64,000 bases of DNA from Candidatus Loosdrechtia aerotolerans. Lineage in GTDB: Bacteria; Planctomycetota; Brocadiia; Brocadiales; Brocadiaceae. The notes under the pieces are model-generated. The model was not told the origin of the DNA. It ran no database searches and was given only the letters and a program-made list of their open reading frames with translations. Position 1 is the first letter of the stretch; the number at the start of each line of letters is the position of its first letter. The stretch covers positions 36,287 through 100,286 of the forward strand of contig SOER01000008.1 of assembly GCA_021646405.1 (NCBI GenBank). The letters are read 5' to 3'. Shown here one piece after another: positions 45,436-54,476 of this stretch. Made by a program: the position numbers and the translations under genes.

Positions 45436-47799
45436 ATGAAGAGATACTATGTAATCGTTGTTTTGTCCATTTCGTTACTGTTAAATTCATATTGTTTTGC
45501 TGAAGAGAAAACGAAGGAAGATATTATTGAGGAAAATGAAGATTTGAGAAGAGAATTAACGGAGCTAAAAAAACAATTTCAGGAGAATCAGGATGCATTA
45601 AATTACCACCGGATGACCACTGCTTCATCTGTTTCTATACGGAATACGAATAAAGAAAGGGACGGAAGTTATCCGGAAAGAGATAAGTTACTGGGGAAAT
45701 ACTATAATTTTGGAGAGTCTCCCCGGATACCAAAAATAAACAATCCTGAAGACGATTTACGGTCATCGTCACAGAAGCTTACATTAAAAGATGAAATTGT
45801 TGAGACAACAATATTGCTGGCTGAAGAAACACAGAGTGAAAATACAGGGATGAAAGAGGAAAAGGGTAATGATAACGATAAAGACGAAGATGAAGATGAA
45901 ATTGATGATCAGAATGAGAACGATGAACATGTGAAAGAAGAAGTAAAAAATGAGATCAAAGGTGAGGATAAACAGGAGGATGAAAGTCAAGAGGATACTA
46001 CAAACGAGACAGCGATTATGGATATGGAAGAACAGAAAGAGAGCGAATTGTTTGTTATTACACCCACAAGAACAAAACAATTACTAAAAAATACCGGTAG
46101 TTCTGTGTCTATTATTACAGAGAAGGATATCAAAAATAGTAACGAACCATTACTCCTTGAAGTATTACGGAAGGTTCGTGGAATAGAAGTTGCGAGAACC
46201 GGAGGAATAGGAGGGGCTACGAGCGTATTTATGAGGGGTGCCTCTTCTGCACAAACGCTTGTCTTTATTGATGGTATTCAGATGAATAGCCCTACAACGG
46301 GTGCGTTTAATTTCGCAAATCTTACAACTGACAATATTGAAAGAGTTGAAATCCTGAGCGGTCCGCAAAGCACCCTCTACGGCTCAGAAGCGATTGGCGG
46401 TGTGGTTAATATTTTTACAAAAAGAGGCTCAGGGGATAACAAAATCAGATTGGGGACAGAATATGGGATGCACGATACCTATAGAGAAAGTGCTCATATT
46501 TCAGGCGGGAGAGAGAGTTTTGATTACTCTGCAGGGGCTTCTTATTTGAGAACCCACGGCATTTCTTCTGCGAGCAGCGGAGATGAAGCTGATGGTTATG
46601 AGAATTTTACAGGCTCGGTGAATCTGGGGTGGAATTTTTTGGAAGATGGAAGGATTAACACAACTGCGCGAGGTACCCATTCAGAGCTAGAATATGATGC
46701 GTTTCAATTTGGTGTTGGGCCGGTGGATGATCCTGACAGAAGTTTGGATACCGATGAGATCATTTTTTCCACGAAGGTTAGAAAAACATTTTTTGATATC
46801 TGGACACCTTCATTCCTGTTCTCAGTTAACGATACAGAGTTGAAAGGCTTTGATCTTACGGATTCAGCGGGAGAATTTCGTATTCCGACGCAAGTATGGA
46901 GATTTGAGCATCAATCGGATTTTACTCTCTTTGACAGAGATACAATAACCATAGGTTATGAACATGAGGTACTGAAGGGTGAAAATGCCGGTAATTTTGA
47001 TGAGACATTCCGGAACAACTCCGTTTTCTTTCAAAATCAGATAAAATTGCTTGAGTCGCTTTATTGGACAGCAGGACTGCGCTACGATGATTACAGTACC
47101 TTCGGGAGTAATCTTACCTATAAGACAACAGCATCGTATAACGTTGAGAGGATCGGCTCCCGGTTTCATGGCTCATGGGGGACAGGTTTTCGTGCCCCAA
47201 GTTTAAATGAACTCTTTTTTCCCTTCTTTGGCAATCCTGATCTCGGTCCCGAAGAGAGTAAAGGATGGGACTTTGGTATTGAAAAGGAAATTCTTAAGGA
47301 TACACTCATTATTGATGTTACCTATTTTGAAAATGATTTTACCGATTTGATTGCTGCTGCAATCCAACCTGATGGTAGTTTTATGGCAGAGAACGTGAAT
47401 AGGGCAAAATCTGAGGGGGTTGAGACTGTCATAACGTATAAACCATTTTCAAAGATCTCTTTTACTGGAACCTATACCTATACAGAAACGGAGGATAGGG
47501 AAAAGGATCAACAGTTACCCCGCAGGCCAAGAAACAGAGCAACGCTCGGGATTACTACCCAGCCACTTGAAAAATGGAACGTTAACGTAGCTGGAGTTAT
47601 GGTAAGAGACAGAATAGATAGTGATGGAACAAAGATGGATAATTATTGGACGGCTGATCTGATGACAAGCTATGACATTACAAAGTTGATGACTGCATAT
47701 ATCAGGATTGAAAATCTTTTTGATTACGATTACGAAGAGATAACAGGTTTTAGCTCCCTTGGTTTTACAGCATACGGAGGATTGGAATTTAAGTTCTAG
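45436..47799 (+). CDS. BtuB-like TonB-dependent outer-membrane receptor with long acidic N-terminal extension
   Basis: A 787-aa protein with start at ATG 45436 giving a normal signal peptide (to ~SYCFA); ATG 45403 would add 11 residues. Residues ~25-60 are coiled-coil-like (EENEDLRRELTELKKQ). Residues ~139-202 are extremely acidic (KDEDEDEIDDQNEND). From ~205 the TonB plug begins (LFVITPTRTKQ, LRKVRGIEVARTG, VFIDGIQMNSP, VEILSGPQSTLYGSEAIGGVVNI-type motif), followed by a 22-strand barrel ending in Phe. Barrel motifs GFRAPSLNELFFP and ENLFDYDYE match the BtuB/cobalamin group. It sits under riboswitch 3. The extension before the plug is unusual for BtuB and might bind metal or reach partners in the periplasm. 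Confidence 0.9.
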   Translation: MKRYYVIVVLSISLLLNSYCFAEEKTKEDIIEENEDLRRELTELKKQFQENQDALNYHRMTTASSVSIRNTNKERDGSYPERDKLLGKYYNFGESPRIPKINNPEDDLRSSSQKLTLKDEIVETTILLAEETQSENTGMKEEKGNDNDKDEDEDEIDDQNENDEHVKEEVKNEIKGEDKQEDESQEDTTNETAIMDMEEQKESELFVITPTRTKQLLKNTGSSVSIITEKDIKNSNEPLLLEVLRKVRGIEVARTGGIGGATSVFMRGASSAQTLVFIDGIQMNSPTTGAFNFANLTTDNIERVEILSGPQSTLYGSEAIGGVVNIFTKRGSGDNKIRLGTEYGMHDTYRESAHISGGRESFDYSAGASYLRTHGISSASSGDEADGYENFTGSVNLGWNFLEDGRINTTARGTHSELEYDAFQFGVGPVDDPDRSLDTDEIIFSTKVRKTFFDIWTPSFLFSVNDTELKGFDLTDSAGEFRIPTQVWRFEHQSDFTLFDRDTITIGYEHEVLKGENAGNFDETFRNNSVFFQNQIKLLESLYWTAGLRYDDYSTFGSNLTYKTTASYNVERIGSRFHGSWGTGFRAPSLNELFFPFFGNPDLGPEESKGWDFGIEKEILKDTLIIDVTYFENDFTDLIAAAIQPDGSFMAENVNRAKSEGVETVITYKPFSKISFTGTYTYTETEDREKDQQLPRRPRNRATLGITTQPLEKWNVNVAGVMVRDRIDSDGTKMDNYWTADLMTSYDITKLMTAYIRIENLFDYDYEEITGFSSLGFTAYGGLEFKF

Positions 47800-47868
47800 A
47801 ATATGAATTGAACTATAGAGATACAGAGGCACGAAAAAAACAGATTTATAATAAAGGGATAGAGAAAA

Positions 47869-50800
47869 ATGAAGAAATATGTACTATTCATCCTGTTTCT
47901 CCTGCAGATGACACATACGTCTTTTTCCTTTGCAGAAGAAACAAAATCAATAAAATATATTTTTATTGTAGGGAATTACCTGACTCCTTCAATCGTCAAA
48001 TCAATAAAAAATACCCGGAAGGAATATCCGTTTCTCAGGGATCGTGTAAACTTTGAGCTTATTAGTAATACGGATCTCGATTCCGGTTTTGATCCACGTG
48101 AGATTGAGGATTCTGATATCGTTGTTATTGATATCATGGGGATAAGGATTTCTACATTAACGCAGGCAGGTTTTGACCGGGAAGTGATTGAGAGGGCCAT
48201 TTCTCATGGAGCACATATACTACCGATAAACCACTCAGGCGGGCTGGACAAAGAGTACAGTGAACTGGGCCTTACCTATGATGAAGAATTCCGGTTGTAT
48301 TTTGATTGCGGCGGCGTAGAAAATTTCCAGAATATGGTGCTCTTCTCCTTAGCAAAATATGCCGGAATTTCTGAAATAGAACCGGAGCCGCCCAAAAAAT
48401 TGTTAAAAAATGGTTATTATCATCGCCATAATTCACAGGGGATGTTTTTTGAGACATTTGAGGAATACGAAAACTGGTATAGGGAAGAAGGTTATTTTAA
48501 TGAAAATGCAGAATGGATTGCGGTCCTGACCTACGCATCTTTTTGTGAGCAAGGACAAAATGAAGTTGAGGATGAATTAATTCGAACCCTTGAAGAGAAG
48601 GGACTGAATACGTTTGTAGCATTTGGATATCCCGAAGGTGCTGCAGTTGAAAAGTTATTGATAGATTCTCATGGGCATTCCAGGGTATCCGGTATCCTTT
48701 CTTTTCTCTTCCGGTTTTCGGATTTCAATGCCTCAAATTCATTAAAAAAATGCGGAGTACCGGTTATTAATTTGATTACGGTTTATGGAAAGGACGGAAA
48801 GACGTGGGAGGGCGATCCTGAAGGGCTTAGTTCTCTGGAAGTAAGTTGGCAATTAGCTATTCCTGAAATTGCAGGGCTTATTCAACCTACCGTCGCATCG
48901 TATCGCAATCGTGAAAAGGACGACGAGACAGGTTTTTTTATTGAAGAGCGAAAACCTATTCCCGAACGGATTGACCGGGCTGTAAATCGTATAATTGCCT
49001 GGATCAATTTACAAAAAAAAGACAACAAGGAAAAAAAGGTGGCTATACTCTACTGGAATTATCCGCCGGGGAAACAACATATCGGTGCCAGTTATCTGAA
49101 TGTCTTTGCGAGTATCAATAACGTTCTGAATACGATGAGAACGTCCGGGTACACTATTGGAGATGAAGAGATCAGCCAGGAACTACTCCTTGAGAATTCC
49201 CTTAGATATGGGAGAAATGTCGGGAGTTGGGCACCAGGCGAACTTGATGAGATGGTAAAGAAGGGAAAATGTGTATTGCTCCCATTGAAGGAATATCAAA
49301 GGTGGTTGAGGGGATTACCAAGAAATTTTATTCAAGAACTTCATGAAGACTGGGGACCGGTTGAAGAATCGAGCGTGATGATGTGGACTGATCCGGAACA
49401 TGGGAAAAAGTATATGGTTATCCCGGCAGTAAGGCGTGGGAATATTATTATCCTGCCACAGCCGGTAAGGGGCTGGATGCAGGACCAGGAGGCGATGTTC
49501 CATAACAAGGATTTGTTTCCACACCACCAATATGCGGGTGTCTATTTGTGGTTAAAATATGGTTTCGGTGCCGATGCTATCATTCATTTCGGTACCCACG
49601 GTACCCATGAATGGTTGCCGGGAAAAAGCGGAGGTCTTTCCGGTGAAGATCCTCCTGAAGCACTCATTCAGGACATACCGGTAATCTATCCGTATATTGT
49701 GGATGATGTTGGTGAGGGTCTTGTGGCAAAACGAAGAGGATCTGCAGTTGTTATTGATCATATGATTCCACCCCTGAAAAAAGGAGGACTCTACCACGAA
49801 TATGCCGAGCTTGAAGAACTGATAAGTAGTCATGACCGGGCCCTTGAACAGGGTGCCGAACATGCAAGGCAGTATCAGGAAAATATTGTAAAGAAGGTAA
49901 AGGCGCTGGGACTTGATAAGGATATTGACATCAGTGAGTTCTTGCATGTTGACGCAGAAGAGGATGATCCACACAAATTCGATCATGGAGTTATTCATGA
50001 GATTGAAGAGTTTCTGAAAGAAATGAAGCAGCTCAACATGCCGTACGGGCTGCATACATTCGGTAAGGTTCCTGATGAGTCGCTCCGGGTATCAACTATT
50101 CAAGCGATACAAGAGGTTATGAAAGATATCTCTGCTGAAGAGCTTAATAAAAATATTCAGAGGAGTGCGGAACGTGAGTTAACAAATACAATGAAATCTT
50201 TGAACGGACAATTTATATCAACGGGAACGGGAAATGATCCGGTAAGAAATCCAAAATCTTTACCAACAGGAAAGAATTTTTATGCCTTTAATCCCGATAA
50301 AATCCCTAAAAAAGAGGCATGGCAGGTAGGTGTTACATTGACTCAAGAGTTGCTTGATAAGTATCGGGCAGAAAATGATGGAAAATATCCGGAGAAATTG
50401 TCGTTTGTTATATGGGGTACCGAAACAATACGGCATGAGGGGATATTAGAGTCTCAAATCCTTTATCTATTGGGAGTTGAACCTGTCTGGAACGAATGGG
50501 GAAAGGTAACAGGAATAAAGGTTATACCAAAAGAGGAATTAGGTCGTCCACGAATCGATATTATTGTATCTTCAGCAGCAGAGGAGATGTTCGGGCAGTT
50601 GACCCACTATATTGATCAGGCAGTTCAGATGGTCAAGGAGCTTGATGAGGAAGATAACCTGGTTCGGCAGCATATTATGGATTTGACCGGGAGACTAATA
50701 CAACGGGGCTGGCCGCAAAAGAAGGCAGAGCAATATGCATCTATACGAATCTTTGATGAGGCACCTGGTCGATATGATCTCAATGTTTCGCGAATTGTAA

Positions 50801-52035
50801 GTGCAAGCGGAACATGGGATGATGATTCTGTAATAGCTAACGAATACCTGAAACGGATGAGCCATGGCTACGGGAACGGTTTATGGGGAGAACCAATGGA
50901 AGAGGTATATAAAATGATATTGAGCGGAACTCAGATGGTAATTCACAGTCGTTCCACCAATCTGTACGGGACCCTCGATAACGATGATTTCTATATGTAT
51001 GCAGGCGGGCTTGCCGCTGCAGTCCGGGAACTCGATGGAAAATCCCCTGATCTGACTGTTACAAATAGTATGAACCCGGCAAAGCCGGAGATGACACCAA
51101 TCGACAGAATGATGGGTATGGAATTACGGTCGCGCTATTTGAATCCCCGGTGGATCGAGGGTATGAAGAAGGATGGCTTTGAGGGGGCAAATAAAATGTC
51201 TGAATTCGTTGAGAATATGTGGGGCTGGCAGGTTACCATACCGGAGACAATAGATGCTGTTCGCTGGGAGCAAACGTTTGAAGTCTATGTTGAGGACAAA
51301 TACGGGATGGATTTAAAAGAATTTTTCTCTCAGAAGAACCCATATGCCTATCAGGCCCTTACGGCACGGATGCTGGAAACTGTACGGAAAGGGTATTGGC
51401 ACCCGGCGGAAGAAATGAAACAAATCCTGGCGAAAGAATATGTGGAAGCGGTAATAGCGCATGGTGTATCCTGCTGTGAGCATACCTGCAATAATCCAGC
51501 CCTTCAGCAATATACCATGGAAGTTTTATCCACCTCCGGTCTTATAGATAATGAGGGTCTGCACACATATGCCGAAGTTTTAAAAGAGGCTACAGGTAAA
51601 ACATTAGGGGAACGAAAAAGAGAGATGGATAAGATTATTCAAACGCAGGTACCATTGCTCAGTAAACCAGAGCAAACATTTGTTCCTGAAAGAATCACAG
51701 AACAAGAATTGGAGAAAAAAGCCCGTGAAGTATCAACAGACCTTTTCGCTTCCAATACCGATACTCTACCCCCTTTTTCTCAGGAGGAACAAGGGGAGAC
51801 TCATAAGGAAAGATCCGGGGAGCAAGAGCGGACTGAAATGGTATCACAGAAGGATACAGAATTAGTCCACGGATTCGAGATGGAAGAGGTAACATCCAAT
51901 AAAAATGAACCCGTGGAAGCGTGGAGCGACATGCCTGCGGCAGCAAATAAATTCAGGAGACCATGGCTTGCAATTGTTGTAGGAACAGGCTGTCTGGGCC
52001 TTTTCCTTTACGGATGGATAAGGAAAAGGTTCTGA
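47869..52035 (+). CDS. Exported, membrane-anchored CobN/BchH-like chelatase large subunit
   Basis: A 1388-aa member of the CobN/magnesium chelatase H family, which inserts or removes metal from tetrapyrroles. Unlike cytoplasmic CobN it begins with a signal peptide (MKKYVLFILFLLQM, cleavage near Ala23) and ends with one TM helix (~1365-1382) and a basic tail, so the body should be in the periplasm. Family motifs: HFGTHGTHEWLPGK (~573-586), VYPYIVDDVGEG-like segment, SASGTWDDDSVIANEY, HSRSTNLYGTLDNDDFY. Before the TM there is a low-complexity linker (~1270-1355). No CobS/CobT or ChlI/ChlD partner is nearby; instead it is followed by ExbB-like and DUF2149 genes. This recalls HmuS-type operons in Bacteroidetes. 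GGGATAGAG lies before the ATG. Confidence 0.92.
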   Translation: MKKYVLFILFLLQMTHTSFSFAEETKSIKYIFIVGNYLTPSIVKSIKNTRKEYPFLRDRVNFELISNTDLDSGFDPREIEDSDIVVIDIMGIRISTLTQAGFDREVIERAISHGAHILPINHSGGLDKEYSELGLTYDEEFRLYFDCGGVENFQNMVLFSLAKYAGISEIEPEPPKKLLKNGYYHRHNSQGMFFETFEEYENWYREEGYFNENAEWIAVLTYASFCEQGQNEVEDELIRTLEEKGLNTFVAFGYPEGAAVEKLLIDSHGHSRVSGILSFLFRFSDFNASNSLKKCGVPVINLITVYGKDGKTWEGDPEGLSSLEVSWQLAIPEIAGLIQPTVASYRNREKDDETGFFIEERKPIPERIDRAVNRIIAWINLQKKDNKEKKVAILYWNYPPGKQHIGASYLNVFASINNVLNTMRTSGYTIGDEEISQELLLENSLRYGRNVGSWAPGELDEMVKKGKCVLLPLKEYQRWLRGLPRNFIQELHEDWGPVEESSVMMWTDPEHGKKYMVIPAVRRGNIIILPQPVRGWMQDQEAMFHNKDLFPHHQYAGVYLWLKYGFGADAIIHFGTHGTHEWLPGKSGGLSGEDPPEALIQDIPVIYPYIVDDVGEGLVAKRRGSAVVIDHMIPPLKKGGLYHEYAELEELISSHDRALEQGAEHARQYQENIVKKVKALGLDKDIDISEFLHVDAEEDDPHKFDHGVIHEIEEFLKEMKQLNMPYGLHTFGKVPDESLRVSTIQAIQEVMKDISAEELNKNIQRSAERELTNTMKSLNGQFISTGTGNDPVRNPKSLPTGKNFYAFNPDKIPKKEAWQVGVTLTQELLDKYRAENDGKYPEKLSFVIWGTETIRHEGILESQILYLLGVEPVWNEWGKVTGIKVIPKEELGRPRIDIIVSSAAEEMFGQLTHYIDQAVQMVKELDEEDNLVRQHIMDLTGRLIQRGWPQKKAEQYASIRIFDEAPGRYDLNVSRIVSASGTWDDDSVIANEYLKRMSHGYGNGLWGEPMEEVYKMILSGTQMVIHSRSTNLYGTLDNDDFYMYAGGLAAAVRELDGKSPDLTVTNSMNPAKPEMTPIDRMMGMELRSRYLNPRWIEGMKKDGFEGANKMSEFVENMWGWQVTIPETIDAVRWEQTFEVYVEDKYGMDLKEFFSQKNPYAYQALTARMLETVRKGYWHPAEEMKQILAKEYVEAVIAHGVSCCEHTCNNPALQQYTMEVLSTSGLIDNEGLHTYAEVLKEATGKTLGERKREMDKIIQTQVPLLSKPEQTFVPERITEQELEKKAREVSTDLFASNTDTLPPFSQEEQGETHKERSGEQERTEMVSQKDTELVHGFEMEEVTSNKNEPVEAWSDMPAAANKFRRPWLAIVVGTGCLGLFLYGWIRKRF

Positions 52036-52042
52036 TTTAAAA

Positions 52043-52146
52043 ACCAAGAATAGGACGCAGACTTCTTCGTAAACTCAGCCGAACGATAAACGCAGATTTT
52101 TATGTTTGTAATCTTGTAAATCTGCATCCATCAGCGTTCAACTGCA
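52043..52146. repeat. Repeat family H
   Basis: AGGACGCAGACTTCTTCG and AACGCAGATTTTTATG with TCTGCATCC units repeat the pattern at 16968-17028 and 1630-1665. It is located inside the presumed operon, between the chelatase and the ExbB-like gene. Confidence 0.6.
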
Positions 52147-52198
52147 TCCTAATTATTCTTTTGCTAAATTGGAACGTAAATTTTAAGGATAATTCATT

Positions 52199-52834
52199 AT
52201 GAACCTTCTCACTCTATTACAAGGTATTCTTTCTCTCCTTTCATCGGCAATGCTTTATCCTGTGATGGTTCTTTTAATCATCTTTTTTGTATGGATTGTT
52301 ATAACCATGGGAGGCTTTGTTTCTGAATATGTAGGGCGGAGGAAGAAGACTGGCAAACAAGATCCAAAAGAATTTATTGAGTCGTTTATCGTATCCTCTC
52401 ATAAAAATGTCCAGCAATTAATGCCTCAAAAAACGCAGGAAATGCCGTTTTGTTTTCGGGAATATTATGAAGAACTTGTGGATGAATTAACAAAGGATAA
52501 GGGCGGAAGAGAGGTCCGGGTGGAATACCTGCTCCAGAGCAAAGAACAGGAGATGACGAAAAGTTTGGATACCTTTCGGCTCATGGTACGTGCAGGTCCT
52601 GCCCTTGGATTAATGGGTACAATAATCCCCATGGGACCTGCCTTATCTGCATTATCACAGGGCGATCTTGAGAAACTCTCAAATAATATTATGATTGCCT
52701 TCACGACAACGGTTGTTGGATTAGCGATTGGAACCACTGCCTATTTTCTTTCTACGGTAAAAAATCGCTGGATCCACGAAGACATAAAGAATCTTGAATA
52801 TTATACCGAATGCATTATGCGAAATAAGGAGTAG
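52199..52834 (+). CDS. MotA/TolQ/ExbB-family proton channel protein
   Basis: A 211-aa membrane protein with TM1 at ~14-40, a long cytoplasmic stretch (~45-115), and two TMs at ~135-155 and ~165-190. The typical MotA/TolQ/ExbB core is present: VRAGPALGLMGTIIPMGPALSALSQGDLEKLSNNIMIAFTTTVVGLAIG in pieces. It would form a proton-driven stator that powers an envelope process, here probably the BtuB-like receptor or the exported chelatase. The expected ExbD/TolR partner is absent; the next gene (DUF2149) has the same one-TM design. TAAGG is located about ten bases before the ATG. Confidence 0.92.
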   Translation: MNLLTLLQGILSLLSSAMLYPVMVLLIIFFVWIVITMGGFVSEYVGRRKKTGKQDPKEFIESFIVSSHKNVQQLMPQKTQEMPFCFREYYEELVDELTKDKGGREVRVEYLLQSKEQEMTKSLDTFRLMVRAGPALGLMGTIIPMGPALSALSQGDLEKLSNNIMIAFTTTVVGLAIGTTAYFLSTVKNRWIHEDIKNLEYYTECIMRNKE

Positions 52835-52905
52835 TTAATCACAGAGTACACGGAAAACCTGGAAAAAAGGTTCGAAGGTAAGGGTGTGATGAACTAGATA
52901 AAGAA

Positions 52906-53253
52906 ATGAGATACCTTAAGAAAAGACGCAGGGTTATAGGAAAAGGGGCTGATCTTCATCAGGAAGATCCCATGACAGGTGTAGCTAACCTCTTCGATGT
53001 AGGTGTAGTCTTCATTGTTGGTCTTATCGGTGCCCTGATTAGTGCCTACAGCATTCTTGATTTCCTCTCCCCGAAGACGGAGATTACGATGGTTAAACGG
53101 AAAGAGAATGGCCGGGTAGAGATTGTTACCAAAAAGGGAAAACAGGTGAAAGTTGAAAAAGTTACCGATAAGAAATTGCAAGGGGAGGGTACCCGCTTAG
53201 GGATAGCGTATCGGTTAAAGGATGGAAAAGTAGTCTACGTACCCGAAGAGTAG
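52906..53253 (+). CDS. DUF2149 protein, probable partner of the ExbB-like channel
   Basis: 115 aa with a basic N-terminus, the family segment DPMTGVANLFDVGVVFIVGLI, one TM helix at ~35-57 and a basic/beta C-terminal domain (KENGRVEIVTKKGKQ) that would be periplasmic. DUF2149 genes are known to accompany CobN-like and MotA/TolQ/ExbB-like genes. The membrane Asp just before the TM resembles the functional Asp of ExbD/TolR, so it may replace ExbD in the stator. The function is not established. Last gene of the riboswitch-controlled operon. Confidence 0.85.
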   Translation: MRYLKKRRRVIGKGADLHQEDPMTGVANLFDVGVVFIVGLIGALISAYSILDFLSPKTEITMVKRKENGRVEIVTKKGKQVKVEKVTDKKLQGEGTRLGIAYRLKDGKVVYVPEE

Positions 53254-53343
53254 AGAAATTCAGATTTATAACAGGTATAGCCAGTATCTTTAATTGACAT
53301 TCAGATGATTTTCAGATGTCAGTACACGGATTTAACAAGGCAT

Positions 53344-53361
53344 TGTATACGATGGTATACA
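53344..53361. promoter_or_regulatory. Short perfect palindrome, possible operator or transcript end
   Basis: TGTATAC-GATG-GTATACA forms a 7+7 inverted repeat downstream of the DUF2149 gene. No T-tract follows. It may be a regulator site or chance. Confidence 0.3.
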
Positions 53362-53438
53362 GCTACGTGTGAACGCTGCGTTTAGCTTTAAGGATAGAAC
53401 TTATGAAATTCTATTTCTGAAGTAATTGAAGTCGTAAA

Positions 53439-53837
53439 ACAACCCTAAGTATCAACTGGCCTCACCAGGAAAAACCGGCTGGATTTTTGCTTGACCGTAT
53501 TTCCGGAAACGCTCTGGTTATTGTGGGTGGTATTCATGTTGCAATGCATGCCGAAAAGCTGCTGCTTACCCACACATGCATCGATATTGTTGTGCGTGGT
53601 GATGGTGAAGAAGAAGAAATGCTGCGGATTCCCGGTTTTGCTCATCAGCTTGGTCTCGATTTTATCTCCCATAGTCTCCTCCGTGCATTGAAAAACTCCC
53701 CTCTCCGCAAAGCCATTGAAAACACCCCCGGTTATTACTTGACAGAGGACGGAAAAATTTTATCCGATAAATACCCGCTGCAGCGATTGCGCGCTATACG
53801 CCGTCACAGTACTTCTGGATCCTCTATAAACTTGTAA
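53439..53837 (+). pseudogene. Remnant of a B12-binding radical SAM protein
   Basis: A reading frame without a proper start encodes ~130 residues with VIVGGIHVAMHAEKLL and IDIVVRGDGEEE, the strand-loop-helix pattern of the N-terminal cobalamin-binding domain in B12-binding radical SAM enzymes. The part that should follow (TFxELL and the CxxxCxxC radical SAM motif) is missing, and the frame ends at 53837. Upstream it can be followed only to about 53439. It seems to be a fragment left by deletion. Its position next to the cobalamin region may be accidental. Confidence 0.6.
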
Positions 53838-53839
53838 TG

Positions 53840-54380
53840 AGCCGCATGCTGATCTAGCCGGTTTTCCGGAAAGCGGTTATTGTTCTGCTTTTTGCAAAAT
53901 TTGAACAGAATAAGAAGACAAGATATATAACCCTCAGGTAAATGAAGGGATGCTTATATATATAACGACATAAGTTTACGACTGTCATCCCGGGCCTGAC
54001 TTATTCGTCTATCATGCATATCTAAGGAGAGATGACGTGAACACATTCTTTTCACGGATAGCCAGCATGGGGACAATCGGTTTCGTTTGTATGTAATCAG
54101 TAGTTGGGTGAGAATGGTCATACGAATGCTTCATTCGTATTTTATGCGTATCCCTTCTGAAGGTTGGAACTACCCACGGGGAAAGGTAACGGCATTTCTA
54201 AGACTTGTCCGGCGAATTAATTTTCGAAAGAGACTGGAGCCAAGTCCATCGTGTTCGTGTAAATGTTCTAAGATACGTACCTGACCACAAATTTTTGTAC
54301 GTTTTTATTAATAAGGTATACCCAGGGCGCGTTGCCCTGGGCTTTCGTATATAAGCCCTTCGGGCTTTGTTTGAAAATAG
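53840..54380. repeat. Gap with a repeat of family E
   Basis: Bases 54313-54377 (ACCCAGGGCGCGTTGCCCTG, AGCCCTTCGGGCTTTG) copy 21505-21570, with two hairpins. A small hairpin ATACGAATG-CTTC-ATTCGTAT is at about 54119-54140. A 20-codon frame starts at GTG 54035 after AAGGAGAG but has no support. Otherwise nothing is recognised between 53838 and 54476. Confidence 0.6.
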
Positions 54381-54476
54381 TAACGGCGTTTTTACCAGAA
54401 GTATGAAGATTTACCCACACAAAACTGAGAAGACCCGTATTTCTTACACCATAAAATATTGTGCAAAAACTTACGG

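Noticed and set aside
45318..45503. 61-codon frame starting in cobalamin riboswitch 3
   Set aside because: It starts inside the aptamer and covers the B12 box and the receptor start in another frame.
54035..54097. 20-codon frame after AAGGAGAG, possible leader peptide
   Set aside because: Good ribosome site but no downstream gene on the same strand and no attenuator; not enough to call.
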